DNA of 64,000 nucleotides. It comes from Pectobacterium aroidearum. GTDB taxonomy: Bacteria > Pseudomonadota > Gammaproteobacteria > Enterobacterales > Enterobacteriaceae. Position 1 is the stretch's first letter. Each line of letters starts with the position of its first letter. The notes below the pieces were generated by a model. That model ran no database searches, was not told the origin of the DNA, and worked only from the letters and a program-made list of their open reading frames with translations. Shown piece by piece: positions 18,534-31,053 of this stretch. The stretch spans positions 558,001-622,000 of the forward strand of contig NZ_CP065044.1 of NCBI RefSeq assembly GCF_015689195.1, given 5' to 3'. The position numbers and the translations under genes were made by a program.

Positions 18534-19103
18534 TTACTGATTGACCCAAATGAGCGCCTCTGTTGGGAAACCGTAGCGTTTGGCTGTGGCGAGCAGTTTG
18601 TCGCGTGTCACGGCATCCAGCGTTGGCGTGCGTGAGAGAATCCACAGGTAGTCACGGTTCGGCCCGCAAATCAGGGCGTAGCGGTAATCGTCATCCAGCT
18701 CGATAATGTTGTAGCCGCCATAAAACGGCCCGAAGAACGACACTTTTAGCGCGCCTCGCTGAGGCGATCCCGTGAAATAGGCTTTCCCGGTGCTCTCTTT
18801 CCATTCCTGTTTTTCGACGTTAAAGCCACGGTTGATAACCTTGATGCCGCCGTCATCCCGCGGGCTGTAGGTTGCCGTTACGCGTTCCAGATTGCGCTCA
18901 AAGCGGTGGTCGAGACGGGCGATCTCATACCATGTGCCGAGGTAGCGATTGACGTCAAAATTTTCCACTACGGTGACATTATCGGGCGGCGTTACGCTAC
19001 AGGCGACAGAAAAGAGCGCCACCAGCGCGGCAACGCAGGCTTTCCCGCGACGTTTGATTGTTAATAGCAGGTTTTTGAAGAACAGGGCGTTAAAGGGCAT
19101 CAT
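18534..19103 (-). CDS. blc: Outer-membrane lipoprotein lipocalin
   Basis: Blc is a bacterial lipocalin anchored in the outer membrane that binds lysophospholipids and fatty acids. The mature part shows NFDVNRYLGTWYEIARLDH with the lipocalin GxWY signature and the conserved LKVSFFGPFYGGYN and DYLWILSRTP strands. The N-terminus is longer than in E. coli, with a basic stretch then a hydrophobic segment ending VACS, where the lipidated Cys would lie. An internal start could apply, but none has a better ribosome site that I can see. It stands just downstream of frdD, as in E. coli once ampC is removed. Confidence 0.9.
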   Translation of the reverse strand: MMPFNALFFKNLLLTIKRRGKACVAALVALFSVACSVTPPDNVTVVENFDVNRYLGTWYEIARLDHRFERNLERVTATYSPRDDGGIKVINRGFNVEKQEWKESTGKAYFTGSPQRGALKVSFFGPFYGGYNIIELDDDYRYALICGPNRDYLWILSRTPTLDAVTRDKLLATAKRYGFPTEALIWVNQ

Positions 19104-19227
19104 ATTGACGTCTCATCGTTTTCATCACTGTTCCAGTGTAGACGATGGGCGTGGTCCGGCGGGAAAAATAAACGGCCTGCGGCGATGTCGTGCAGGCCGT
19201 TGAGTACAACTTTACAGATGTTACATC

Positions 19228-19994
<767 letters not shown>

Positions 19995-20007
19995 CATTGT
20001 CCCTCCC

Positions 20008-20745
20008 TTATTGTGGTTTCAGCATGGCGATCATGAAGTCTTTCGCGCTTTCGACTTTACCTTGCTGGATCGCAGCGGCAGGGTCGACGTGCTTCGGACA
20101 CACTTCTGAGCAGTAGCCCACAAACGTACAGGACCAGACGCCATTATTACCGTTCAACTGCGGCATACGTTCTTTCTTGCCGTGATCGCGGTTGTCCAGG
20201 TTATAACGGTGTGCCAGCGTAATCGCCGCCGGGCCGATGAACTCAGGGTTCAGGCCAAACTGCGGACAGGCCGCGTAGCACAAACCACAGTTAATACAGC
20301 CGGAGAACTGGTGATACTTTGCCATTTGCGCCGGGGTCTGCTTGTTCGGGCCGTCAGCAGGTTTACGATCGTTGCCGATGATATACGGCTTGATGGCTTC
20401 CAGGCTCTCGATGAAGTGGGTCATATCGACCACTAAATCACGCTCAATGGGGAAATTGCCCAACGCTTCGACCTTCAGACCGTTCGTATAATCACGCAGA
20501 AAGGTTTTGCAGGCCAATTTAGGGACATTATTCACCATCATGCCGCAGGAGCCACAGATTGCCATACGGCAGGACCAGCGGTAGGAGAGGTCCGGTGCCA
20601 GGTTATCTTTGATATAACCCAGCGCATCCAGCAGGGAAGTCTGCGTGTTGTACGGGACGTCGAACGCTTCAAAATAGGGTTCGCGATCCTGTTCAGGGTT
20701 ATAGCGCATGACTTCCATTTTCAGGGTTTTGATCGTCTCAGCCAT
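20008..20745 (-). CDS. frdB: Fumarate reductase iron-sulfur subunit
   Basis: FrdB passes electrons from the quinone-binding anchors to FrdA through three iron-sulfur clusters. All cysteine motifs are present: [12 protein letters not shown] for the 2Fe-2S cluster, [12 protein letters not shown] and CSEVCPKHV for the 4Fe-4S and 3Fe-4S clusters. The protein is 245 residues from ATG 20745, which overlaps the frdA stop by 8 bp, suggesting translational coupling. The longer ORF from 20790 is not supported by the family. Confidence 0.96.
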   Translation of the reverse strand: MAETIKTLKMEVMRYNPEQDREPYFEAFDVPYNTQTSLLDALGYIKDNLAPDLSYRWSCRMAICGSCGMMVNNVPKLACKTFLRDYTNGLKVEALGNFPIERDLVVDMTHFIESLEAIKPYIIGNDRKPADGPNKQTPAQMAKYHQFSGCINCGLCYAACPQFGLNPEFIGPAAITLAHRYNLDNRDHGKKERMPQLNGNNGVWSCTFVGYCSEVCPKHVDPAAAIQQGKVESAKDFMIAMLKPQ

Positions 20746-22534
20746 TCGCCTGCTCCTTCTTGCTGCCTTCCTGTGCATCACCTTCTGCACCGTATACGCG
20801 TTTGGCCGGTGGAAGTTTGGTAATCTTCACATCGCTGTACTCCAGACGAGGTGCGCCTTCCGGGTTATAGAACGCCAGCGTATGCTTCAGGAAGTTAACG
20901 TCATCACGCTCGGTGCAACCCTCATCCAGACGCTGGTGCGCGCCGCGAGACTCTTTACGGTTGATTGCCGAGTGCGCCATACATTCCGCAACATCCAGGC
21001 TGTGGCCCAGCTCAACGGTGTACAGCAGATCGGTGTTGAACACGCTGGAGCGGTCGGTGATTTTCACGCGTTTGAAGCGCTCTTTCAGCTCCGCAATTTT
21101 ATCGACGGTTTTCTGCATCAGATCGGTGGTGCGGTAAATACCACAGCCTTCTTCCATCGACATGCCCATTTCGTCGCGGATTTTCGCCCAGCTTTCGGTG
21201 CCTTCCTGATTCATCAGGTCATGCAGGCGCTGTTCGATATCCCGCGTTTGCGCGTCCAGCGCTGAACCGTTGGCCGGCGCTGCGGCTTGCGCGCGCTGTA
21301 CGGCGTGTTCACCCGCAACACGCCCAAAGACCACCAGTTCGGCCAGTGAGTTTGAGCCCAGACGGTTCGCGCCGTGCAAGCCAACAGAGGAACATTCACC
21401 GACGGCGAAGAGACCCTTGATGCGGGTTTCGCAGTTTTGATCGGTTTCAATGCCGCCCATTGTGTAGTGCGCGGTAGGACGAATAGGAATCGGCTCTTTC
21501 ACCGGATCGACGCCAACATAGGCTTTTGCCAGTTCGCAGATGAACGGCAGACGTTCCAGAAGTTTCTTCTCGCCGAGATGGCGCAGATCGAGGTAAACCA
21601 CATCGCCCAACGGGGTTGAGACGGTGCGGCCTGCGCGCCATTCGTGCCAGAACGCCTGCGACACTTTATCGCGCGGCCCCAGCTCCATGTATTTGTTTTT
21701 CGGCTGACCAAGCGGTGTTTCCGGGCCCATGCCGTAGTCTTGCAGGTAACGGTAACCGTCTTTATTGACCATGATGCCGCCTTCGCCGCGACAGCCTTCG
21801 GTCATCAGGATACCGGAACCGGGCAGACCGGTCGGGTGATACTGAACGAATTCCATATCACGCAGCGGTACGCCGTGGCGGAACGCCATGCCCATACCGT
21901 CGCCAGTGACGATGCCGCCGTTGGTGTTGTAACGGTACACGCGACCTGCGCCGCCTGTTGCCAGCACCACGGCATTAGCACGGATCTGAACCAGCGACCC
22001 TTCCATCATATTGATGGCAACGAGACCGCGGGCCTGACCGTCATCGACCAGAACGTCGAGGACAAAATGCTCGTCAAAACGTTGGATTTGCGGATATTTA
22101 AGGGAGGTTTGGAACAGCGTATGCAGCATGTGGAAGCCGGTTTTATCGGCAGCAAACCAGGTGCGCTCGATCTTCATCCCGCCAAAGCGGCGAACGTTGA
22201 CAGAACCATCCGGTTTACGGCTCCAGGGGCAGCCCCACTGTTCCAGTTGAATCATCTCTTCCGGGCAGCGTTTGACGAAGTGCTCAACAACGTCCTGTTC
22301 ACACAGCCAGTCGCCACCAGACACGGTGTCGTTGAAGTGATAATCGAAGCTATCGTGTTCCTGAGTCACTGCTGCTGACCCACCTTCTGCCGCCACGGTA
22401 TGGCTACGCATTGGGTAGACTTTTGAGATCAGCGCAATTTTCAGTTGAGGGTTGGCTTCTGCGGCAGCAATTGCCGCTCGCAGGCCAGCACCCCCGGCCC
22501 CGATAATGGCCAAATCGGCGTTAAAGGTTTGCAA
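20738..22534 (-). CDS. frdA: Fumarate reductase flavoprotein subunit
   Basis: FrdA reduces fumarate to succinate as the terminal step of anaerobic fumarate respiration, on the inner face of the cytoplasmic membrane. The 598-residue protein has the N-terminal dinucleotide-binding [15 protein letters not shown], the histidine for covalent FAD in [12 protein letters not shown], and the active-site region [10 protein letters not shown]. First gene of frdABCD. The 470-bp gap to epmA must hold its promoter; I could not find a convincing FNR site by eye. Confidence 0.97.
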   Translation of the reverse strand: MQTFNADLAIIGAGGAGLRAAIAAAEANPQLKIALISKVYPMRSHTVAAEGGSAAVTQEHDSFDYHFNDTVSGGDWLCEQDVVEHFVKRCPEEMIQLEQWGCPWSRKPDGSVNVRRFGGMKIERTWFAADKTGFHMLHTLFQTSLKYPQIQRFDEHFVLDVLVDDGQARGLVAINMMEGSLVQIRANAVVLATGGAGRVYRYNTNGGIVTGDGMGMAFRHGVPLRDMEFVQYHPTGLPGSGILMTEGCRGEGGIMVNKDGYRYLQDYGMGPETPLGQPKNKYMELGPRDKVSQAFWHEWRAGRTVSTPLGDVVYLDLRHLGEKKLLERLPFICELAKAYVGVDPVKEPIPIRPTAHYTMGGIETDQNCETRIKGLFAVGECSSVGLHGANRLGSNSLAELVVFGRVAGEHAVQRAQAAAPANGSALDAQTRDIEQRLHDLMNQEGTESWAKIRDEMGMSMEEGCGIYRTTDLMQKTVDKIAELKERFKRVKITDRSSVFNTDLLYTVELGHSLDVAECMAHSAINRKESRGAHQRLDEGCTERDDVNFLKHTLAFYNPEGAPRLEYSDVKITKLPPAKRVYGAEGDAQEGSKKEQANG

Positions 22535-23008
22535 TGCATTCCTCCAGTTACTTAAGTTAATTAAGTTAAAATAAAAAAATAATATCTATTCATTTCTGTC
22601 TTTATATCCGAGCTTAATATCAAACCCGCTGAAAATTATGTGATAGAGGTATAAAGAATAGATAAACCTATAATTTTTGTGTGGGAATAATTATACCGAA
22701 TTATAGGTAGATGAAATTTGATGTGATCCCGCATTTTGTCGTTTTTTCAGCGAGTCTCGTATTTATTGATAAAAACGTGATCGAAAGGCTTATTTAGGGG
22801 GAAATAATGCTTTTATTTCTTTAATAACCCTTTTGAGGGGGATATAAGAAAATGATCCACTGGATATAATTTATGGCTGCTATCCTGACCGCTCCCTATC
22901 TAAAGGTAGAGCATAGATTGCTGAAAAGCGCGTCTGGCCTTTTTTCCGCTGGAAATTTGGGCTGATGCGGGTAGACTGCACCCCCTGTTTGACTTTGGAG
23001 TAAGAACC
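22535..23008. other. Divergent control region between frdA and epmA
   Basis: AT-rich, about 470 bp, no ORF. It must contain the promoters of frdABCD and epmA. I see no clear FNR (TTGAT-N4-ATCAA) or NarL match by eye. Confidence 0.5.
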
Positions 23009-23986
23009 ATGAGCGAGACGACAAGTTGGCAACCTAGTGCTTCTGTCGCTAATTTGTTGAAACGAGCGTCGATCATTGCTGCTATTCGACGTTTCTTCAC
23101 CGATCGTGGTGTACTGGAGGTCGAAACGCCTGCGATGAGTCAGGCTACGGTAACGGATATTTTCTTATACCCGTTCCAGACCCGTTTCGTTGGCCCCGGT
23201 GCTGCGGATGGTATGACGATGTACTTGATGACCAGCCCGGAATACCACATGAAACGTCTGCTGGCGGCTGGCAGCGGACCGATTTTTCAGCTGTGCCGCA
23301 GTTTCCGCAATGAAGAATCAGGCCGACACCACAACCCTGAATTCACCATGCTGGAATGGTATCGCCCTCACTATGATATGTACCGCCTGATGAATGAGGT
23401 CGATGACCTGTTGCAGCAGGTACTGGATTGTGAAAGCGCAGAGATGCTCTCTTATCAGCAGGCGTTTCTACGCCATCTGGAGCTCGATCCTCTGTCTGTC
23501 GACAAAGCGCAACTGCGCGAAGCGGCAGAAAAACTCGGATTGGGCGATATCGCCTGCCGCGAAGACGATCGCGATTCGCTGGTTCAGATGCTCTTTACCT
23601 TTGGCGTTGAGCCGCACATCGGGCGCGACAAGCCAGCGTTTGTCTACCATTTCCCCGCCACGCAGGCCTCGCTGGCTGAGATCAGTTCGGAAGATCATCG
23701 CGTCGCCGAGCGCTTTGAAGTCTATTTCAAGGGGATCGAACTGGCGAATGGCTTCCGCGAACTGACCGATGCCGATGAGCAACGTCAACGTTTCGAGCAG
23801 GATAACCGTAAGCGCGCCGCGCGTGATTTGCCACAGCAGCCGATTGATGAAAATCTGCTGGCAGCGCTGAAACACGGTCTGCCGGAGTGTGCTGGTGTAG
23901 CGTTAGGTGTGGATCGTTTGATCATGCTGGCGCTGAACGCCGAAAAGCTAAGTGACGTGATTGCGTTCTCGGTAGAGCGCGCGTAG
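23009..23986 (+). CDS. epmA: EF-P--(R)-beta-lysine ligase
   Basis: EpmA (PoxA/GenX/YjeA) is a class II lysyl-tRNA synthetase-like enzyme that ligates beta-lysine to the conserved lysine of EF-P. The 325-residue protein has the catalytic core without the tRNA anticodon-binding domain. Class II motifs are visible: motif 2 [20 protein letters not shown] and motif 3 [12 protein letters not shown]. It completes the epmB/efp set in this window. Confidence 0.97.
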   Translation: MSETTSWQPSASVANLLKRASIIAAIRRFFTDRGVLEVETPAMSQATVTDIFLYPFQTRFVGPGAADGMTMYLMTSPEYHMKRLLAAGSGPIFQLCRSFRNEESGRHHNPEFTMLEWYRPHYDMYRLMNEVDDLLQQVLDCESAEMLSYQQAFLRHLELDPLSVDKAQLREAAEKLGLGDIACREDDRDSLVQMLFTFGVEPHIGRDKPAFVYHFPATQASLAEISSEDHRVAERFEVYFKGIELANGFRELTDADEQRQRFEQDNRKRAARDLPQQPIDENLLAALKHGLPECAGVALGVDRLIMLALNAEKLSDVIAFSVERA

Positions 23987-24037
23987 CAAGCCTCATGAAG
24001 GGCGGTGCCACCTCTGGCCGCCGCCCATTTTCCTCTC

Positions 24038-27000
24038 TTATAAACTGCCCGGTGTCCGCTGCCGTGGCGTCAGCGTTCTTCCACTGCGCGACAGATTGTC
24101 CATTCTTACCTGGAACGGTGGGAAAGGAAGATCCAGATTGTGCTTGCGGTAGTTTTCCAGAATCAGCTGATGCAGTTCATGGCGCAGCGGCATACGGTGC
24201 CCCATTTCAGCGGCGAACACGCGCAGTTCGAAAATCTGAATCCCCTGTTGCAGGTCAACCAGGAAGGCTTCGGGCTCTGGCGTATCCAGAATCAGCGAAC
24301 AACGCTTCACCGCATCCATCAGCAGTTCTGTGACTTCCTGACTGTTCGCGTCCGCCGGAGCGGGCACCGTCAGCACAACACGTGTGACGGAATCCGACAG
24401 TGACCAGTTGATAAACTGCTCGGTAATAAATGCCTTGTTTGGCACGATGATCTCTTTGCGGTCCCAGTCGGAAATGGTGGTGGCGCGGGTATTAATACGC
24501 ATGACGCTACCCGTGAGATCGCGGATCGTAACGGTATCGCCGATACGGATCGGTTTCTCAAATAGGATGATCAGGCCAGAGATAAAGTTGGCGAAGATCT
24601 CCTGCAAGCCGAAGCCGAGTCCCACACCCAGTGCGGCTACTAGCCATTGCAGCTTCGACCACTCAATCCCGATCAGCGAGAACCCCATCAGACAGCCGAT
24701 CAACATCAGAATATATTTGCTGATGGTGGTAATGGCGTAGCCGCTACCCGGCGACAGATCGAGATGCTGTAGGATCGCCAGTTCCAGCAGGGCAGGCAGG
24801 TTACGCACCAGCTGCGCGGTAATAATGAAGATCAGTATGGCGATCAGCACCGATCCCAGCGTAATCGCCTGTACGCTCTCCACACCTTTGACCGTGCTGG
24901 AGACATCCCACAGGCTGATATTTTCCAGGAATGCGAAGGCGGAGTGAATTTCCGACCACAGCGCGATAACGGAAACCAGTGCAATCAGCGTCAGAATGGA
25001 TCGCACCAGTTGCAGCGATTTGGCGCTGATGGCGTCCAGATCGACAACGGGTTCTTCCACCGCTTCCGAACTGCTTTCATGGGACGACGCAGACGGCGTG
25101 TCTTCTTCACCTTTGGCACGCTGCGCCAGAATTTCCGAACGTCGCTGCTTGGCGCGGTCGAAGGCGATGCGACGTCGCTGAATCAGCATCCAGCGGCGAA
25201 TAATATGGTAAACCACCAGCAGGAAGAACCAGATAGAGACGGAGGTTTCCAGACGGGCCAGCAGCGCCTGTGCGGTCGCCAGATAGCCGATGCAGGAGGC
25301 CAACGCAGCAACGAGCGGCATGGCGATCAGGATATTCCACATCGCACGGTTAACGGAGTTTTCCCCTGAGCCTTCTTTATCCAGATACAGCGGGATACCG
25401 GCGCGTTTTAACCCGGTTGTGACCAGACTCAACGCCATACAGAGAAGGATGAAACAGAGCCGCCCCAGCGTGCTGGAAAACTCGCGATCGTTGAGCTTAT
25501 CGAACGTAATCAGCGCCATAATCAGCGGCACGATAAAGGCGATGGAAAGGCGATAATAGCGCATCGCTCTGGCAACGCGCTCCGGCGACCAGCGGAAGTG
25601 GACAATGAACAATCCCTGCGGGTGCGCGAATGAGGCGCTGATCATCACCAGCCACATCAACGGCACAGTGGCGGTCACGCTGTCGCCGATGGCGACGGCA
25701 ATCGGATAAGGCCAGGCGTTTTGCAGCCCGTAGCCCAGCGCTGCCCAGAGTACCGGCAGTGGCAGAGCGGTAAGGATGGACCAAAATACGGTACGCAGCG
25801 TCAGCATAAAGTGATCGAGCGTGACCTTGCCGACGCGGCTGCTGGCGCGCTCCATAAACGCATGATAGTGACGACGGGAACTGATGCTGAAGCCCACCAA
25901 CAGCAGCGCGCCCAACAGCGGCAGCACGGTTTCCTGACTAGTCACCATCATGACCAGCGCGCTACCCAACTGCGTCAGCGTATCCAGTGACAGCAGACGC
26001 GTCAGATCCTGCACCAGTTTGAGCGGATAGGCGAACGTCACAGGATCGACATCCGCAACCCAGAACAGATCGCGGTGGGCCGCTTCGCGTGTTTCGGTCA
26101 ATGCATCCGCCAGTTGGTTATTGGCGACTTTGAGTTTGGTCAGTTCGAGTATCTGTGAGTCACAGCCGGAGATCAGCGAGGTTAGCAGGTCACGCTGAGT
26201 ACGCATCTGATCGGTCAGAATACGCTGCTGCGCACTGGTCAACGGATCGCCGTTATCCTGTTTGGCGTTATCAAGATCCTGCGGCTTGTTGATCAGGTCT
26301 TCAAAGTGCAGCCGCTGTACGCGCAGCTGCGCCATGTCGCTATCCAGCAGCTGAGGCTTGGGCATTTCCGGCAGGCGCGCTATCTGCGCCCGTAACGTTT
26401 CTCCCAATATCGGTGAGACGCCGAGCCACTGTGCCTGTTCGCGGATAGTGCTCAGCGCCTGACGAACCTGAATGGTGTGCGTGGCAGCCTGACGCTGTTG
26501 AGAGGCGATAAGGTCCATCCGCTGCGCCTGTTGGTTCAGCGCGACGGAGAGCTCGCGGTTAACCTGTAGCTGCTTGCTGATGACGCTGGGTAAGTCGCCA
26601 CTTTGTTCAGCGAGAAGTTCTGTGCGTTCTAATGCCTGCTCAGCCTCGCGCTGGCGCAGGTTATTGAGCCGGCTGCGTAAATCCTGTTGCAGCAGATCCA
26701 GCCTGTCGTGACGCTTCTTATACAGCTCGACGCGTAGCCGGGACAGCTCCTGACGATTGCTGGCGGAAAGCTGCGCCAGTTCCAGTTCGTCCACCCGGCT
26801 TTTGCGCAGTGCGGATTCGGCCTGAAGCGCGACGAGCTGTGCTTGCCCCAGCGGCGTGGCGGGTGTCCCGAGAGACTGAATACGGCGCTCGGCCTCGCTT
26901 TGCATGCGGCTGGCTTCCGTTTGCTGCTGCGGAAGCTGGCTCAGTGAATCGCCGATCTCACGCAGCCGATCTTGTTCCTGCTGGAGTTGGCGCGCCTGTT

Positions 27001-27361
27001 CCAGCAATTGGCTGCTCGTTTGCAGCAACTGTTGTTCGAGATCGTTACTGGAGAGACTTTCTGAAATGGACGAGGGCTTGCCGTCTTCGGCGTTAAGCTG
27101 GCGTCGCAGCTCCTGAACCAGTTTGGGGAAGTCATCAATAACGCGTTGATACTGTGTGGCGCGCTCCAGTGACTCTTTGCGATCCTGTAGGGTGTTCAGT
27201 GCAGCCTGATATTCCTCAACGATCTTTGCCTGATCGGCTGCACCTTTGTTCGCTTCCGCCTGCTGTAGCTGCTGGCGTAACTGCGCCTCATTGGGCGCAG
27301 TGGCAGCCAACGTGGCAGTTGATAATAAACATCCCAGAAGAAAAGTCAGAATCAGACGCAC
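24038..27361 (-). CDS. mscM: Miniconductance mechanosensitive channel MscM
   Basis: A large MscS-family channel (YjeP) that opens on membrane tension to release solutes during osmotic downshock. The 1107-residue protein starts with a signal peptide (LLGCLLSTATLAA), then about 450 residues of periplasmic coiled coil rich in Gln, Glu and Leu, then about 11 membrane helices. It ends in the MscS pore and beta domain (GVGLGFGLQEIFANFISG, GDTVTIRDLTG). It lies 55 bp after psd on the same strand, as in E. coli, and is probably co-transcribed. Confidence 0.95.
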   Translation of the reverse strand: MRLILTFLLGCLLSTATLAATAPNEAQLRQQLQQAEANKGAADQAKIVEEYQAALNTLQDRKESLERATQYQRVIDDFPKLVQELRRQLNAEDGKPSSISESLSSNDLEQQLLQTSSQLLEQARQLQQEQDRLREIGDSLSQLPQQQTEASRMQSEAERRIQSLGTPATPLGQAQLVALQAESALRKSRVDELELAQLSASNRQELSRLRVELYKKRHDRLDLLQQDLRSRLNNLRQREAEQALERTELLAEQSGDLPSVISKQLQVNRELSVALNQQAQRMDLIASQQRQAATHTIQVRQALSTIREQAQWLGVSPILGETLRAQIARLPEMPKPQLLDSDMAQLRVQRLHFEDLINKPQDLDNAKQDNGDPLTSAQQRILTDQMRTQRDLLTSLISGCDSQILELTKLKVANNQLADALTETREAAHRDLFWVADVDPVTFAYPLKLVQDLTRLLSLDTLTQLGSALVMMVTSQETVLPLLGALLLVGFSISSRRHYHAFMERASSRVGKVTLDHFMLTLRTVFWSILTALPLPVLWAALGYGLQNAWPYPIAVAIGDSVTATVPLMWLVMISASFAHPQGLFIVHFRWSPERVARAMRYYRLSIAFIVPLIMALITFDKLNDREFSSTLGRLCFILLCMALSLVTTGLKRAGIPLYLDKEGSGENSVNRAMWNILIAMPLVAALASCIGYLATAQALLARLETSVSIWFFLLVVYHIIRRWMLIQRRRIAFDRAKQRRSEILAQRAKGEEDTPSASSHESSSEAVEEPVVDLDAISAKSLQLVRSILTLIALVSVIALWSEIHSAFAFLENISLWDVSSTVKGVESVQAITLGSVLIAILIFIITAQLVRNLPALLELAILQHLDLSPGSGYAITTISKYILMLIGCLMGFSLIGIEWSKLQWLVAALGVGLGFGLQEIFANFISGLIILFEKPIRIGDTVTIRDLTGSVMRINTRATTISDWDRKEIIVPNKAFITEQFINWSLSDSVTRVVLTVPAPADANSQEVTELLMDAVKRCSLILDTPEPEAFLVDLQQGIQIFELRVFAAEMGHRMPLRHELHQLILENYRKHNLDLPFPPFQVRMDNLSRSGRTLTPRQRTPGSL

Positions 27362-27416
27362 GTTAGCTACCTTATTACAAACAACACTTTTACAAGCGAC
27401 TAAAGTCGGACGCTAT

Positions 27417-28445
27417 TTACGGCGCGTCGGGTTTGTGACCCGTCTGGCCAGTTGCGTCAGACGCAGTATTTTGTTCCTCAGTCTGAACAGGTTCAGACGC
27501 TGCTGTGACAGGCGACGGTGCGGCGTCGTTGGCTGCCAGCTCGGTTCCTTCCGGGAAGACGACAGGCGTTGGATCATCCTGACGAACTTCGGCAAACGGT
27601 TCACCCATACGGGTCACACTCATGTTATTTAGGTGGGCGGCAAACTGGAGATTATTGCCTGCGGCAAACAGGTTAATCACGGTTGAGCCCAGCTTGAAGC
27701 GACCCATTTCCTCGCCTTTCGCCAGCACGACCGCACCTTCTTCACCCGCCTGCGGGTAAGTCCAGCGCTTGATGATGCCTTCACGCGGTGGCGTCACCAC
27801 GCCTGACCACACGGTTTCGATGCTGCCGACAATGGTTGCACCGACCAGAATTTGTGCCAATGGGCCGAATTCCGTATCAAACAGACAAATGACGCGTTCG
27901 TTACGTGCAAACAGATTCGGCACGTTATCGGCCGTCAGCAGATTGACGGAGAACAGGTCGCCCGGCACGTAAATCATCTCGCGCAGCACGCCGTCGCACG
28001 GCATGTGGAGACGGTGATAATCGCGCGGTGAAAGGTAAATGGTGGCAAACAGGCCGTCGCGGAACAGATCGGCCATCATATAGTTGCCGGCCAGCAGCGC
28101 TTCCAGCGTGTAGTCGTGCTGCTTCGCCTGAATCAGCTTGCCATCGGTAATGGGACCAAATTGCGACAGCACGCCGTCAGCAGGTTGCACCAGACGGTGC
28201 GCATGAGGATCGACAGGCCGAACGCCTGGGCGCAGAGGGCGAACGAAAAATTCGTTAAACGTGCGATAGGATGCGGTATCCGACTGCTGCGCTTCCTGCA
28301 TGTTGACGTTGTATTGGCGGACAAACAGATCGATCACCAGCTTGGTGAGTTTTCCCGCACGCTTATTTGCTCCCCAGCCCGCTAAGCGGGTCAGCCAGAT
28401 CTTGGGAAGCCAATACTGTAGTTTGATTTTGATATTATCCAGCAC
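27417..28445 (-). CDS. psd: Phosphatidylserine decarboxylase proenzyme
   Basis: Psd makes phosphatidylethanolamine from phosphatidylserine at the inner membrane. The proenzyme cuts itself at the LGST motif, visible in [13 protein letters not shown] near residue 251, creating the pyruvoyl cofactor on the new Ser. Length to the family end is about 290-300 residues; the 342-residue ORF has an extra C-terminal tail rich in Pro, Thr and Glu that looks disordered. Upstream of mscM in the same operon. Confidence 0.96.
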   Translation of the reverse strand: MLDNIKIKLQYWLPKIWLTRLAGWGANKRAGKLTKLVIDLFVRQYNVNMQEAQQSDTASYRTFNEFFVRPLRPGVRPVDPHAHRLVQPADGVLSQFGPITDGKLIQAKQHDYTLEALLAGNYMMADLFRDGLFATIYLSPRDYHRLHMPCDGVLREMIYVPGDLFSVNLLTADNVPNLFARNERVICLFDTEFGPLAQILVGATIVGSIETVWSGVVTPPREGIIKRWTYPQAGEEGAVVLAKGEEMGRFKLGSTVINLFAAGNNLQFAAHLNNMSVTRMGEPFAEVRQDDPTPVVFPEGTELAANDAAPSPVTAASEPVQTEEQNTASDATGQTGHKPDAP

Positions 28446-28589
28446 TGTGAGCCTCTTGGATTAATAGTGCGCCATAAAACAAACAGTCTGGGAAACACGC
28501 CTGACGTTGCCAGCGGTAGCCCAGAAAGAGAGTCAGCGGATTCGTTAACTCTCAAAGGGGGCGCATTGTAACGATGGTCATGATAAATG

Positions 28590-29639
28590 TCAGTTATCTG
28601 TATCCGAAAAGCCTTTACGCGTTTTTACTTGCGCCATGCTTTCCAGAATCCGGTGATAGTTATCATAGCGCTCTACGGCAATCTCTCCGCGATCAAGTGC
28701 GGCGTTAATGGCGCAACCCGGATCGTTTTCATGTTTACAGTCGCGGAACTTACACGAGCCGATATATTGGCGTAGCTCGATGAAACCACGCGTCACCTGT
28801 TCGGGTTCCAGATGCCACAGGCCAAATTCACGCACGCCCGGAGAATCGATGACGTCGCCGCCGTGCGGGAAGTGGTAAAGCCGGGAAGCGGTGGTTGTGT
28901 GTTGCCCCAATCCTGAGTTATCGGAAACCTCATTTACCAGAATGCGTTCTTCATCCAGTGCGAGCAGCGCGTTAAGCAGGCTGGATTTCCCGACGCCTGA
29001 TTGTCCAGCGAAAATACTGATACGGTCGGTGAGCGCCTGTTCCAGTTCAGGGATACCCTGTTGAGTATGGCTAGACACCATCAGTACGCGATAATTGAGC
29101 GCACGGTAGATATCCATCAATTTATCGACAAATTGGCGGGATTCGTCATCCAGCAGATCGATTTTGTTCAGCACGATCAGCGGTTCGATCTCCAGCGTTT
29201 CGCAAGCGACCAGATAGCGATCGATAATGTTCAGCGACAGTTCAGGCAAGATCGCGGAAACGATCACGATCTGATCGATATTCGCGGCGATCGGTTTAAT
29301 ACCATCGTAATAGTCAGGACGCGTCAGGACGGAATGACGGGGGTGAACGGCCTCCACGATCCCGCTGATGCCAGCGAGCGATTCATGGCCAGGGCGCCAG
29401 ACGACGCGGTCGCCAGTAACCAGCGATGAAAGGGTCCGACGAATGTTGCAGCGGTGCACCACGCCATCGGTGGCTTCCACATCGGCGTGCATACCGAATC
29501 GGCTGATGATAATGCCTTCCTGTGCGTCGCCCAGTTGGCTATCTTCCCATTCGACTTTGCTTTCCGTTTTTTTCAGGCGGCGCTGGTGGTTTGCGCTAAC
29601 CCGACGCTGCTGACCTTTCGACAGTTTCTTTTTGCTCAC
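28590..29639 (-). CDS. rsgA: Small ribosomal subunit biogenesis GTPase RsgA
   Basis: RsgA (YjeQ/EngC) is a late-stage 30S assembly GTPase. The 349-residue protein has an N-terminal basic tail and OB fold, a circularly permuted GTPase domain with NKIDLL (G4) before the P-loop [10 protein letters not shown] (G1, near residue 211) and DSPGVREF (G3), and a C-terminal zinc finger ([14 protein letters not shown]). Divergent from orn, in the standard order. Confidence 0.97.
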   Translation of the reverse strand: MSKKKLSKGQQRRVSANHQRRLKKTESKVEWEDSQLGDAQEGIIISRFGMHADVEATDGVVHRCNIRRTLSSLVTGDRVVWRPGHESLAGISGIVEAVHPRHSVLTRPDYYDGIKPIAANIDQIVIVSAILPELSLNIIDRYLVACETLEIEPLIVLNKIDLLDDESRQFVDKLMDIYRALNYRVLMVSSHTQQGIPELEQALTDRISIFAGQSGVGKSSLLNALLALDEERILVNEVSDNSGLGQHTTTASRLYHFPHGGDVIDSPGVREFGLWHLEPEQVTRGFIELRQYIGSCKFRDCKHENDPGCAINAALDRGEIAVERYDNYHRILESMAQVKTRKGFSDTDN

Positions 29640-29822
29640 TGAGCCTCACTTAATACGATTTATCGTTTGCGGCAGTGCGTTATCGCCCGTCGCGTTTCAA
29701 CCGACTATAATACACCCTATTTGATTTTAATTAACTGATACCACCTTGTCGGTATCAGCACTGGGATTGATACTGTTATCCTTGTATCGACGACAGGGCA
29801 CAATGCAACAGGAACACCCACG

Positions 29823-30365
29823 ATGGTAGATGAAAATAACCTGATCTGGATCGATCTCGAAATGACCGGTTTGAACCCGGAGCGCGATCGCATTATTGAG
29901 ATCGCAACGCTGGTGACGGATGCCAATCTGAATGTTTTGGCTGAAGGACCGGTACTGGCGGTGCACCAGTCTGATAGCCAACTGGCGCTGATGGATGACT
30001 GGAATGTGCGCACACACGGCGCCAGCGGCCTGACAGATCGCGTTAAAGCGAGTACCACGGATGAACGTGCAGCCGAGCTGGAAACGCTGGCGTTTCTACA
30101 AAAATGGGTGCCAGCGGGTAAATCGCCAATCTGCGGCAACAGCATCGGTCAGGATCGCCGCTTCCTGTTCCGCTATATGCCGGAGCTGGAAGCTTACTTC
30201 CACTACCGCTACCTGGATGTCAGCACGCTCAAAGAGCTGGCGCGACGCTGGAAACCGGAAATCCTGACGGGCTTTAAGAAACAAGGTACGCATCAGGCGA
30301 TGGACGACATTCGCGAATCACTGGCAGAGCTGGCTTATTACCGTGAGAATTTTCTGCGGCTGTAG
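29823..30365 (+). CDS. orn: Oligoribonuclease
   Basis: Orn degrades 2-5 nt RNAs and linear di-GMP to mononucleotides, and is essential in many Gammaproteobacteria. The 180-residue DEDDh 3'-5' exonuclease shows IDLEMTGL (first two acids) near residue 11, the [13 protein letters not shown] block, and the C-terminal [10 protein letters not shown] with the catalytic His. Full length. Confidence 0.97.
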   Translation: MVDENNLIWIDLEMTGLNPERDRIIEIATLVTDANLNVLAEGPVLAVHQSDSQLALMDDWNVRTHGASGLTDRVKASTTDERAAELETLAFLQKWVPAGKSPICGNSIGQDRRFLFRYMPELEAYFHYRYLDVSTLKELARRWKPEILTGFKKQGTHQAMDDIRESLAELAYYRENFLRL

Positions 30366-30505
30366 ATGAAGCAAGACGGGTAGGGCGTGATGTGCAGCGA
30401 ACCTCTGCTATTTACGCCACAACGTCTGTTTTGTCGGCGCATGTCTATTTTATCAACATATTGTTTTTTTTATCAGCAGTCAGACGATTTTTCATTTTGG
30501 GGGGC

Positions 30506-30533
30506 TTGCGGTTAAACGGATTTCTCGTATAAT
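30506..30533 (+). promoter_or_regulatory. Promoter of the tRNA-Gly pair
   Basis: TTGCGG (30506-30511), a 16-bp spacer and a perfect TATAAT (30528-30533) are followed by a GC-rich discriminator (GCGCACC), typical of stable RNA promoters under stringent control. The first tRNA starts 65 bp downstream. Confidence 0.75.
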
Positions 30534-30597
30534 GCGCACCCCATACCGATGAAGAATTTCTACTAAAGAACTTCAACATCGTATGAAGATTTCCCGG

Positions 30598-30673
<76 letters not shown>

Positions 30674-30749
30674 AGTTTTATCACTGTTTGTCACCATACA
30701 GGCAGTGTGCAGTAATCAGACGTAACGCCTGTTAATGTCTGTCCGATAT

Positions 30750-30825
<76 letters not shown>

Positions 30826-30872
30826 ATTTATGATCTGTAGACTGCTACTGAAGTCTGCAAGTCGTTGAAAAT

Positions 30873-30893
30873 AGGACCTTCGGGTCCTTTTTT
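30873..30893 (+). terminator. Intrinsic terminator after the tRNA-Gly genes
   Basis: A perfect AGGACC / GGTCCT stem with a TTCG tetraloop, then six T. Confidence 0.92.
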
Positions 30894-31053
30894 CGTTCCA
30901 GCGCAGTCCACTGGAATCCACCCACATCCGGGACTTTTTAGTCCATTTTTTAGTCCATAAAAAACGGGTGTGTGGGGTTCCGTATTGTTGCTGGGTCGGA
31001 GCGAGCCATGAGTCGAGGATCTAGCCTAACTCTTCAAGTTAGGAGCTGGAACT

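Noticed and set aside
22535-23008. FNR site for frdABCD
   Set aside because: Expected from E. coli, but the best candidates (around ATCACATCAA on the minus strand) have the wrong spacing and a poor left half.
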